A stretch of 64,000 nucleotides of DNA, taken from the NCBI GenBank assembly GCA_937924525.1, contig CALDSU010000005.1:248001-312000 (forward strand), in the 5' to 3' direction. Source of the DNA: an uncultured Bryobacteraceae bacterium. Its GTDB lineage: Bacteria; Acidobacteriota; Terriglobia; Bryobacterales; Bryobacteraceae. The position numbers and the translations under genes were made by a program. Every line of letters starts with the position of its first letter. Positions within the stretch are counted from its first letter, which is position 1. The notes under the pieces are model-generated. The model saw only the letters and a program-made list of their open reading frames with translations, was not told where the DNA came from and did no database searches. This document shows positions 38,301 to 46,989 of this stretch, piece after piece.

Positions 38301-38639
38301 GGCGATTTCGCCGGAGCGAACTTCCGCCCGCGTCAGCGCGCTCCGAAAACCGGCGGCCTCCGCACGAACTTCGTACGTGCCGATCGGAAGCAACGCGAAG
38401 GAAAAGTAGCCTTGCTCGTTGGAGGTCTGTGTCCGCGATTCGCCGGTGGCGACGTTCTTGATCGTGACGGACGCGTTGGAAATGACCGCGCCGGTCGAGT
38501 CCGCGATCTGACCGCGCACCTCGCCCGTGATCTGCGCGCTGGCGCAAGGGGCGAGCGTCAAGGTCAGGATCGTGAGCAAGAACCCGGCAAACATCGCCCT
38601 TGCAGAGAGCGGAAAGATCTTTGCGCCTAATTGAATCAT
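35361..38639 (-). CDS. Oar-like TonB-dependent receptor with N-terminal carboxypeptidase-regulatory-like domain
   Basis: [92 protein letters not shown]; terminal ...MQMALRFVF. Confidence 0.93.
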   Translation of the reverse strand: [1092 protein letters not shown]

Positions 38640-39227
38640 CTTAGTCGTTACCTCTTTTTCCGGGATCCTTACTTGGCGTCGAGCGTCCCGGTGTCGAAAT
38701 TTGACGCGCCCGGCGACGGTCCGGTGGGACCAGCAACTCGATTCGCGTCCTCTCTTAAGGTGCACGTGAAGGGCCAATGGCACGACTGCCCGGGGGAGAG
38801 GAGCCATCTCCCGAACCCCTTGAACCCATTCATATGTAGCTAGTTTTGCAGATGTAAACGTGGCGAAGAACGTTCCGGCTTTTGGAAAACGGGCGCCAGC
38901 CGTCTTCCGATTTTCATGAAGCGGAGTCCATCCAAAACCCCGGAGTCCACGCCGTGCGCGAACGGTCCAAAACCCGTAGCCGTCGGCTCCGCGCCGGTCA
39001 AAGCGCCCCTTGGCTCGGCGCAGTTTGCGACCGTTCCGGGCCACGTTCCGAGCCGCGAGCGGAAGCGGGCGGGCCATGTGTTGGGGCTTCCGGCGCCCAC
39101 CGGCCCACCGCCACCCCGGTGGCGCACCTTTCGAAAGCGCAGGGAAACGTCGTGGCGCCGGTCTCCGACCGGTCGACGACCGGCGCGGCCAAGCTTCCAG
39201 CCGAAAGAGGAACCCACAATCGCGAAA

Positions 39228-39243
39228 GGCAAGTCGGAGACTT
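39228..39243. repeat. copy of GGCAAGTCGGAGACTT hairpin motif
   Basis: Identical 16-mer to 20597-20612; inverse-oriented GTCTCCGAC core also at 39161-39169. Confidence 0.45.
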
Positions 39244-39387
39244 ATCCCAACTTTGTTGGCCCGCAGGCCGTGGGGCACTCCCTCCCGGTCGGGGCTCGGT
39301 GGCGCGGCGCCGTCTTTGGGTGGATTCCAGAGCGAGGCGCGTCCGGCATCGCGATTCGGGACACGGACTGGTAACCTAGTACTCTCC

Positions 39388-40428
39388 ATGCGACTAAGCG
39401 AACTTGCGGGGCGGCTGGGGTGCCAGCTTTCCGGCGACGGCGACGTAGAGATCACGGGAGTTGCGGGAATGGAGGCGGCCGAGCCCGGGCAACTTACGTT
39501 CCTCGCAAACCCGAAGTACGCCGCGAAAGTCCGGCACACTAAAGCCAGTGCGATCCTGGTCGGGCAGGCGCTGCCCGGTCTGCCGATCGCCAGCCTGGTT
39601 TCCGCCAACCCTTACTTGGATTTCGCTCGGGCGCTCGAATTCTTCTACCAGCCGCCCAAGCCGCCAGCCGGCATCCACCCCATGGCCGCGATTGCGCCGT
39701 CCGCCCGCATCGGCGCGGGCGCTTCGATCGGCCCCTTCGTCTCGATCGGCGAGCGGGTGCGCATCGGCCGCAACGCCGTGCTCTTCCCGCACGTGGTCAT
39801 CTACGAGGGCGCCGAGATCGGGGACGATTTTGTCGCCCATGCGCACGCCTCGGTTCGCGAGTTCTGCCGCATTGGCCACCGCGTGATTTTGCAGAATGGC
39901 GTCGTGGTCGGCGGCGACGGATTCGGGTTCGCCAAACGCGCCGACGGGACGCACTACAAGATCGTCCAATCCGGCGTTGCGGTGATTGAAGACGACGTGG
40001 AGATTCAATCACTTAGCAACATCGACCGGGCCACGGTCGGCGAGACCCGCGTCGGGCGGGGCGCCAAGATCGACTCGCTGGTGCAGGTCGGCCACGCGTG
40101 CGTGGTTGGCGAAGACAACATCATTTGCGCCCAGACCGGGCTCGCCGGCAGTTCCATCCTGAAAAAGAACGTCCTGCTGGCGGGACAGGTCGGGGTCTCC
40201 GGCCACCTGACCATCCACGACAACGCCGTCGTCTATGCGCAGAGCGGCATCGGCGGAGACGTGCCCGCCGGCGCGCGCGTGTCCGGCTCTCCCGCGTTCG
40301 CCGCCAACGAGTGGCTGCGCGCCATCACGGCATTTCCCAAACTTCCCGAATTGCTGAAGCTGGCGCGGGACCTGAAGAAAGAGGTCGGCGCGCTGCGGCA
40401 AAAGCTCGAGAAAGGAACCCCTGCATGA
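39388..40428 (+). CDS. lpxD: UDP-3-O-(3-hydroxymyristoyl)glucosamine N-acyltransferase
   Basis: MRLSELAGRLGCQLSGDGDVEITGVAGMEAAEPGQLTFLANPKY; left-handed beta-helix hexapeptides; VVVGGDGFGFAKRADGTHYKIVQSG; NIDRATVGETRVGRGAKIDSLVQVGH. Confidence 0.96.
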   Translation: MRLSELAGRLGCQLSGDGDVEITGVAGMEAAEPGQLTFLANPKYAAKVRHTKASAILVGQALPGLPIASLVSANPYLDFARALEFFYQPPKPPAGIHPMAAIAPSARIGAGASIGPFVSIGERVRIGRNAVLFPHVVIYEGAEIGDDFVAHAHASVREFCRIGHRVILQNGVVVGGDGFGFAKRADGTHYKIVQSGVAVIEDDVEIQSLSNIDRATVGETRVGRGAKIDSLVQVGHACVVGEDNIICAQTGLAGSSILKKNVLLAGQVGVSGHLTIHDNAVVYAQSGIGGDVPAGARVSGSPAFAANEWLRAITAFPKLPELLKLARDLKKEVGALRQKLEKGTPA

Positions 40429-41228
40429 GTCATTCCGACCGGAAGCCGCGGCGGCGTCCGCTGGCTTACAAGAACGAAGCGTTCCTGGAAACCTCGGACG
40501 CGCGTCCGCTCCGGATTCTCTCCGAGTACCTCGAGCCGCTGTCGCACTTCCGCAAGCACTCGATCCGCGATACGGTGGTGTTTTTCGGCTCGGCCCGCAT
40601 CTTTGAAGACGGCCCGCTGGGGCATTACTACCAGGCGGCGCGCGATTTGGCGCGCGAATTCACCCTCTGGAGCGACCGGATGGTGGAAGCCAACGGCGAC
40701 CGGCGCTTCGTCATCTGCTCCGGCGGGGGGCCGGGCATCATGGAAGCCGCCAACCGCGGCGCCGCGGATGCGCACGGCCCGAGCGTCGGACTCAACATCT
40801 CGCTGCCCTTTGAGCAGTTTCCCAATCCGTACATCACGCCGGAACTTTCTTTCGAATTCCACTACTTCTTCATGCGGAAGTTCTGGTTTGCCTACCTGGC
40901 CAAGGCGCTCGTGGCCTTTCCGGGCGGTTTCGGCACTTGGGATGAATTGAGCGAGATCCTCACGCTGGCCCAGACTCAGAAGCTGGCCAAAAGACTGGTG
41001 ATCGTACTCTACGGCTCGGAGTTCTGGAAAAAGGTCCTGAACTTTGAAGCGCTGGTGGAATATGGCATGATTTCGCCGGAGGACCTGGAATTGTTCGCCT
41101 TCGCCGACGATACGGAGACCGCGATGCGGATTCTCACCGAGGGCCTGCTGAAGTATCACGTCAAGCCGGAACCGGAACTGCCCGCGATCGCCAAGACGCG
41201 CGTGCAGGAGCCTCCGCGGAAGCGATGA
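40425..41228 (+). CDS. LOG family (lysine decarboxylase-like) protein
   Basis: DTVVFFGSARIFEDG, VICSGGGPGIMEAANRGAADAHGPSVGLNISLPFEQFPNPYI, VAFPGGFGTWDELSEILTLAQT. Confidence 0.93.
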   Translation: MSHSDRKPRRRPLAYKNEAFLETSDARPLRILSEYLEPLSHFRKHSIRDTVVFFGSARIFEDGPLGHYYQAARDLAREFTLWSDRMVEANGDRRFVICSGGGPGIMEAANRGAADAHGPSVGLNISLPFEQFPNPYITPELSFEFHYFFMRKFWFAYLAKALVAFPGGFGTWDELSEILTLAQTQKLAKRLVIVLYGSEFWKKVLNFEALVEYGMISPEDLELFAFADDTETAMRILTEGLLKYHVKPEPELPAIAKTRVQEPPRKR

Positions 41229-42838
41229 CGCTGTGGCGCAAGCTCGGCTGGCTGGAGCGGGTATTCCTGGCGCTGCTGTTGATTCAGAGCGCCGCCTATC
41301 TGGCCGGCCGCCCGGGCGCGCTGGGATTCCCGCTCTCCGTTCTCTTCCTGATCCTGCTGTACCGGTACACGCGGCGCGGGCTCGAGCGCGTCGTGTGGCG
41401 GGTCCGCAACCGCCTGATCGTCAGTTATGTATTCATCGCGGTGGTGCCGATCGGACTCCTGCTGCTGCTGGTGGGCATCGGGCTGTGGCTGCTGATCGGA
41501 CAGGTAGCCGTCTACACGGTTTACCACGAATACCGGCAGCGGGCCTCGACCGCGTCCGGAGAACTGCAAAGACCGACGCCCGAGCTGCTGGCTTCCCTGG
41601 CGCCGCAACTGGGCGAAGTGATCCTGGTGGACGCGCGCAGCGGCTTGGTGTTCGACGGGCGCTTCCCGTCCGGAAACACCGAGTTGCGCGCCCGCCGGAT
41701 TCCTCCCGCCGCCCATCGGCTGGACATTCAGGTAGCCGGGTTCACGCCCGTGCGGGTCGAGGGGCAGGCGTACCTGCTGGCGGTCTTCACCCGCCCGTCG
41801 GCCGTGTTGCGCAGCCTGTTCGGCATCAGCGTGGAAGGCCAGGAAATCTACATCTATTTCTTCCTGGCGGTAGGCGTCTTATTCCTGCTGGCGCAGATCA
41901 TTTCGGTGGTCATCGGCGTGTCGATCACCCGCACCCTCACGGGCGCGGTGCAGAACCTGTACGAAGCCACGCAGCGCGTGCAGCGGGGCGACCTGGCGCA
42001 CCGCATCCAGGTGACCGGCAACGACCAGTTGGCCGAGCTGTCCGCTTCCTTCAACAGCATGACCGCCAACCTCGAACGGCTTATCGAGGTGGAAAAGGAA
42101 CGGGAACGCCTGCACTCGGAACTGGAAATCGCGCGGCATGTGCAGGCCCGGCTGTTTCCCAAGTCGGCGCCCCACCTGCGCACCCTGGCGATCAGCGGCA
42201 GGTGCCAGCCGGCCCGGATGGTTTCCGGCGACTACTTCGATTTCCTCCCCCTCGGCGAGGCGCAGGTGGCGCTGGCCATCGGCGACGTCGCCGGCAAGGG
42301 AATCTCGGCCGCCTTGCTGATGGCCTCCATGCAATCCGTACTGCGCAGCCAGTTGATGGAGGCCCGCTCGCTCCACCCGCGCGACCTGGTGGGCGTGCTG
42401 AACCGGCAGCTTTACGCCAATACCACTCCGGAGAAATACGCTACGTTCTTTTTGGGCGTCTACGACGACCAGACGCGCCTGTTCACTTACACCAACGCCG
42501 GACACCTGCCGCCGGTGCTCGTGTCCGGAGGCAAGGCCATCCGCCTCGAAGTGACCGGCACGGTGGTGGGAGCGTTTCCGGCGATGCCGTACGAGGAGCG
42601 CCAGGCGCCGCTACAGCGGGAAGATTTGCTGGTGGCCTACACCGACGGCATCACCGAACCGGAGAACGCCTACGGCGAAATGTTCGGCGAACAACGGCTG
42701 GTGGAGGTGTTGCTGAAGTATCGCTCCGCGGCCCCGGAGGAGATCATCGCGCGCACCATGGAGGCCGTGCGCGAGTGGTCGGCGGGCCCCGAGCAGGAAG
42801 ACGACATGACGATGGTGGTGGCGCGCTGCGTGGCCTAG
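41225..42838 (+). CDS. membrane PP2C/SpoIIE family protein phosphatase with HAMP domain
   Basis: N-terminal TM segments, HAMP ITRTLTGAVQNLYEATQRVQRGDLAHRIQV, ISGRCQPARMVSGDYFDFLPLGEAQVALAIGDVAGKGISAALLMASMQS. Confidence 0.93.
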   Translation: MTLWRKLGWLERVFLALLLIQSAAYLAGRPGALGFPLSVLFLILLYRYTRRGLERVVWRVRNRLIVSYVFIAVVPIGLLLLLVGIGLWLLIGQVAVYTVYHEYRQRASTASGELQRPTPELLASLAPQLGEVILVDARSGLVFDGRFPSGNTELRARRIPPAAHRLDIQVAGFTPVRVEGQAYLLAVFTRPSAVLRSLFGISVEGQEIYIYFFLAVGVLFLLAQIISVVIGVSITRTLTGAVQNLYEATQRVQRGDLAHRIQVTGNDQLAELSASFNSMTANLERLIEVEKERERLHSELEIARHVQARLFPKSAPHLRTLAISGRCQPARMVSGDYFDFLPLGEAQVALAIGDVAGKGISAALLMASMQSVLRSQLMEARSLHPRDLVGVLNRQLYANTTPEKYATFFLGVYDDQTRLFTYTNAGHLPPVLVSGGKAIRLEVTGTVVGAFPAMPYEERQAPLQREDLLVAYTDGITEPENAYGEMFGEQRLVEVLLKYRSAAPEEIIARTMEAVREWSAGPEQEDDMTMVVARCVA

Positions 42839-42872
42839 GCCAGGCGCCGCGCCGCCCCGCTACGGTGAGCCC

Positions 42873-43679
42873 ATGCGCTTCGATTTCCACTACGCCCGGC
42901 TCGGCAAACTGCCGAACCGCCTGTTCCGCCTCGGCTTGTCGGCCAGCTACCGGCCCGGCCGCGAGACGGTGTTCCGCGCCGCCGATCTTGGCGTAAACCT
43001 CTTCTTCCTGTTCGGGTTCGACGGGCAGATGATCAGCGCGCTGCGCGACCTGCTGCCGCGCGAACGCGAGCGCTACGTGGTGGCGACCGGGGCGTACAAC
43101 TACGTCTGGGGGCGGCAGAATTTCCGGCGCACGCTGGAAAAGCGCCTGCGCCAGTTGCGCACCGACTATCTGGACCTGTTCCTGTTCCTGGGCGTGATGC
43201 AACCGGAGCAGTTCGCCCCGAGGGACCTCGAAGCGCTCCAGGCGCTGCGGGAGGATTCCCGGGTGCGCGCGGTGGGCTGCTCGATTCACCACCGGCGCTA
43301 CGCGGGACAACTGGCGGCCGCCGGCGCCGTGGATGTGCTGATGGTCCGGTATAATGCCGCGCACCGCGGCGCGGAAGAGGAGATCTTTCCGTTCCTGGAG
43401 CCGCACCGGCCGGGCATTTTGAGTTACACGGCGACCCGCTGGACCGCGCTGCTGCGACCGCCCAAAGGCTGGACGGGGCCGGTCCCGGACGCCGGCCTGC
43501 TCTACCGCTTTGTGCTCAGCAACCCGCACGTCGACGTCTGCCTGACGGCTCCCCGCAGCACCCGGGAACTGGAAGAGAATGTGCGCGCGCTCGAACGGGG
43601 TCCGCTCGACGCGGAAGAAATCTCCCGCCTGCGCGCGTTCGGCGACGCCGTGCACGCCCAGCGGAAATGGTTCCTGTGA
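42873..43679 (+). CDS. aldo/keto reductase family protein
   Basis: KLPNRLFRLGLSASYRPG..., LRTDYLDLFLFLGVMQPEQF, VRAVGCSIHHRRYAGQLAAAGAVDVLMVRYNAAHRGAEEE. Confidence 0.82.
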   Translation: MRFDFHYARLGKLPNRLFRLGLSASYRPGRETVFRAADLGVNLFFLFGFDGQMISALRDLLPRERERYVVATGAYNYVWGRQNFRRTLEKRLRQLRTDYLDLFLFLGVMQPEQFAPRDLEALQALREDSRVRAVGCSIHHRRYAGQLAAAGAVDVLMVRYNAAHRGAEEEIFPFLEPHRPGILSYTATRWTALLRPPKGWTGPVPDAGLLYRFVLSNPHVDVCLTAPRSTRELEENVRALERGPLDAEEISRLRAFGDAVHAQRKWFL

Positions 43680-43682
43680 GCG

Positions 43683-45362
43683 TCAGCCCGCCAGTTCGAC
43701 TTCGATCAGTTTTTTCGCCTTGTCCAGGCGCGTGATCCGGAAGGACCGGACCTGGCCCGCGCGGGCGATCTCCTTGCGCTCCGCGCCCCCGCCGCCCGAT
43801 TTCCATTTGGCGGCGAGCATGGAGGTCAGGGATTTGAGGTCCGCCGCCGCGGGCGCGGCGCTGCCTTCCGCGGCGTTGGCTTCGCCGCGAACAATGCACG
43901 CGGCGCGCACGCCGTCGGCCAGTTCCACGGCCAGCGTGCGGCTGTCTTTCACCTCGGCCACCCGCCCCGTGACCACGTCGCCTTCCTGGTGCTCGGCGAT
44001 GTATTCGTCCGCCGTGGTGGGCTGCAACTGCTTCACGCCCAGGCGAAGCCGCCGCCGCTCGCGGTCGATGCCCAGCACGATCGCGCGGACGCTGTCCCCT
44101 ACTTTCAGAACCTCGCTGGGATGATTGATCCGGCGCTCGTGGCTCAGGTCGCCGACGTGAATCATCCCCTCCAGGCCATCCGCCAGTTCGACGAACGCCC
44201 CGAACTTGGCCAGGTTCAAAACCTTGCCCTCCACGATGGAATTCACGGGAAAGCGCGTGTCTACGTCCGCCCACGGATCGCCCAGCGCCTGCTTCAAACC
44301 CAGCGAGATCCGTTTTTCGCCGGGGTTGACGCCCAGCACCACCACCTCGACGTTTTCGCCCGGGGCGAGCACATCCGATGGTTTGCGAATCCGCTTGGTC
44401 CAGGACATCTCGGACAGGTGGATCAACCCCTCGACGCCCTTTTGCAGTTCGACAAACGCGCCGAAGTCCGTCACGCGGGTCACGGCGCCGCGCACGCGCT
44501 GGCCGGGTTGATAAGTCTGTTCCGCCACCGACCAGGGGTCCGGAGCAAGCTGTTTGAGCCCCAGGGAAATGCGCCGTTTGGCGGCATCCACCTTGAGGAC
44601 CATCACTTCTACTTCGTCGCCCACCGCCAGCAACTCGGAGGGCTTTCCGACCCGGCGCCACGACATGTCCGCAACGTGCAGCAGGCCGTCCACGCCTCCC
44701 AGGTCCACGAACGCGCCGTATTCCATCAGGCTGCGCACTTTCCCGCGCACGGTCTGGCCGGGCTGCAATTCCGCGAAGCGGCGCTCGCGGGCCTGCCGCT
44801 CCTCTTCTTCCAAAATCACGCGCCGGTCAACCACCACGTCCTCGTCGCTGACATCGAGTTTGATAATCCGGCAGGTGATGTCCTGACCGACCAGCGCCTC
44901 CATCTCAGCGGCGTCGCGCGCGCCGCTTCGCGAAGCCGGCAGAAAGGCGCGCACGCCCACGTCCACGCTCAAACCGCCCTTCACCACTCCGGTAACGCGT
45001 CCGCCCACGGCGGTCTTATCCGCGAAGGCCTTCTCGAACGCGCTCCAATCTTTCGGCCGCGCCACGTGAATCCGCGACAGCGTATAGTAGCCTTCCGCGT
45101 CGCGGCCGGTGATGCTCACTTGAATGGTCTCGCCCGGCTGGGGAATGTCGCCGGCGAACGCGCTTACGGGAACCACGCCTTCCATCTTCAGCCCAATGTC
45201 GACGACGACATTGTCGGCGTTCACGGCGACTACGGTGCCGGTTCTTCCGCCCTCCTCCGCGCGCGCGGTGCGGTGGGCCTGTTCGTATTCCGAAAGGATG
45301 TCTCCAAAGGAAGAATCAGAAGACACGGAGACTTCCTCGGGGTCAAGGGGGTTACTGGACAT
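43683..45362 (-). CDS. rpsA: 30S ribosomal protein S1
   Basis: Repeated S1 domains: GKVRSLMEYGAFVDLGGVDGLLHVADMSW, GAVTRVTDFGAFVELQKGVEGLIHLSEMSW, GKVLNLAKFGAFVELADGLEGMIHVGDLS. Start set inside ORF 43683-45704. Confidence 0.9.
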   Translation of the reverse strand: MSSNPLDPEEVSVSSDSSFGDILSEYEQAHRTARAEEGGRTGTVVAVNADNVVVDIGLKMEGVVPVSAFAGDIPQPGETIQVSITGRDAEGYYTLSRIHVARPKDWSAFEKAFADKTAVGGRVTGVVKGGLSVDVGVRAFLPASRSGARDAAEMEALVGQDITCRIIKLDVSDEDVVVDRRVILEEEERQARERRFAELQPGQTVRGKVRSLMEYGAFVDLGGVDGLLHVADMSWRRVGKPSELLAVGDEVEVMVLKVDAAKRRISLGLKQLAPDPWSVAEQTYQPGQRVRGAVTRVTDFGAFVELQKGVEGLIHLSEMSWTKRIRKPSDVLAPGENVEVVVLGVNPGEKRISLGLKQALGDPWADVDTRFPVNSIVEGKVLNLAKFGAFVELADGLEGMIHVGDLSHERRINHPSEVLKVGDSVRAIVLGIDRERRRLRLGVKQLQPTTADEYIAEHQEGDVVTGRVAEVKDSRTLAVELADGVRAACIVRGEANAAEGSAAPAAADLKSLTSMLAAKWKSGGGGAERKEIARAGQVRSFRITRLDKAKKLIEVELAG

Positions 45363-45384
45363 GCGATTTTTCTCATTGTGACAT

Positions 45385-45422
45385 AGACCGCGGGCGGGTT
45401 CGCCGCACTCGTCCCGCGGTCT
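45385..45422 (-). promoter_or_regulatory. AGACCGCGGG-N18-CCCGCGGTCT hairpin directly upstream of rpsA
   Basis: Perfect 10-bp inverted repeat ending 23 nt before the rpsA start on the minus strand. Confidence 0.45.
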
Positions 45423-45562
45423 GGTCCGAGATGGGGGAGCGCCGCAGAGCGGCTTTGGCTTCCCTGTTCGAGCCCTTGCCGGAGGCGAGCGATGCGAGCG
45501 CGCCGGGGCCCAGACGAGGCGGCCGGCAGGCAGCGGGCCTCGCGCTCCCGCCGCGGTGCGGT

Positions 45563-46786
45563 TCACGCGGCGGAGTGGAACGCGATCCCGGCGAAGGTGA
45601 CCACGCTTTGCTCGTCGATATTCCACTGCTCGTAACGCTCCAGGGTTCCGCGTGCGCCGGGCGCCGCCCGCAGGAACGTATACAAGGGCGACGACCCGCA
45701 CCATTTGAGATCGTCCTGCCCCTGCTGCACCAGGCGCCAGAACCCCTCTGCGTCGCCCGCATTCACGCGCGCCAAGCGCTCCGCGTCGCGCGCGCGCACC
45801 TCGAGCATCGGCCCTTGCTCCGCCACCGCGGCGAACGGGTCCTGATACCGGCGGCCGATATGAGCCAGATCGATCCCCAGCACCCAGACCAGGCTCCCGG
45901 CGTCCCGCGCGCCCAGTTCTCCCAGCGCGTCCAGAAACCGCCGCACGGCTTCATCGTCCTCGGGCATGCCGCCCAGGTACACGCTGCGGGCAAAGGAGCC
46001 GCACAGGATGGGCAGGACGCGAACGCGCGGCCCGAACAGATACTGGAGAAACACCACCTGAAATTCGATGGAGTGTTCGATGGCGTGACAGTAGTCTTCC
46101 ATCAGCACGGCGTCCCCCGCCCGTTCCGCCAGCCAGTCCACGCGCCGGCGGTCTGTTTCGGCGGCGCCCCACGGGGTGACAAACGGCTTGCGAGTCAGTC
46201 CGAACCGATCCGGCGTCCCGTAGTGCGAGGTGCCGAGGATGACAAACGTGCGCTCGCCAAGATCCGGAGTCAAACGGCGGTAGGCTGCGCGGTACGAAGC
46301 CCAGCCGCCTTCCGGACTGACATGCGGGGCGGCAATGCCCAACAGCGGCGTCTCCCGGATCTCCAGCGCCGGACCGTCCAGATACATCTGCATGGTCGTC
46401 CGCAGCGATGCGGGATCGTCCGGATACGCCGACCCCGCATGCGCCGGGCTCCGTTCGGAGGCCTCGGCGAACTCCCGATGCCGCGTCTCGCGCAGCCGCT
46501 CGTAGACCTCGTTCTCCACGAAGCCGCTCGTCTCCAGCGCTTCCACCATCTGCTGCTGCAAGCCGCCCACTTCCAGGCTGCCCGTGAGCCGCACCAGATG
46601 CTCGCGCAGGTCGAGTTCGGTCGACTTGCCGTCGAAGAACTCGAGCGCGCTCACCAGCGCCGGCGGGATGATCAGCGTGGCGTCCGAATATTGAAACGAG
46701 TCGCGGATCAGCAGTCCCGGCCGCTCGGGCACCGGGGACGGCATAAAGTCCAGGTTCATCCGGAGACGCGGGAGCGTGCGGGACAT
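45563..46786 (-). CDS. MEMO1/AmmeMemoRadiSam system protein B family, with extra N-terminal PqqD/RRE-like region
   Basis: GIAAPHVSPEGGWASYRAAYRRL, FVILGTSHYG, DYCHAIEHSIEFQVVFLQYLFG, VWVLGIDLAHIGRRYQD. Confidence 0.88.
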   Translation of the reverse strand: MSRTLPRLRMNLDFMPSPVPERPGLLIRDSFQYSDATLIIPPALVSALEFFDGKSTELDLREHLVRLTGSLEVGGLQQQMVEALETSGFVENEVYERLRETRHREFAEASERSPAHAGSAYPDDPASLRTTMQMYLDGPALEIRETPLLGIAAPHVSPEGGWASYRAAYRRLTPDLGERTFVILGTSHYGTPDRFGLTRKPFVTPWGAAETDRRRVDWLAERAGDAVLMEDYCHAIEHSIEFQVVFLQYLFGPRVRVLPILCGSFARSVYLGGMPEDDEAVRRFLDALGELGARDAGSLVWVLGIDLAHIGRRYQDPFAAVAEQGPMLEVRARDAERLARVNAGDAEGFWRLVQQGQDDLKWCGSSPLYTFLRAAPGARGTLERYEQWNIDEQSVVTFAGIAFHSAA

Positions 46787-46989
46787 GCCCCTTCATCTTA
46801 GCCCGCAGGGCAGGCGAGCCGCGTCCCCTGGGGATCGCCAGGCGCCCGCGCGCCTTCCCGGCCAAGTGAGTCAATTTGCCGCATGGCGCAACGCTTGCCA
46901 AGCGCGCGGGGCACTGTGATACCATCAGCAACCAGTCCCGGCCGCGAAGTCATGCGCGGGGCCCTTCACCCGAGAAAGGAGCCACGATT

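Noticed and set aside
38640-39608. N-terminal extension of the 1415-aa receptor ORF, and ORFs 38882-39379, 38916-39374 and 38840-39232
   Set aside because: No start context or domain; compositionally random; the receptor signal peptide clearly begins at 38639.
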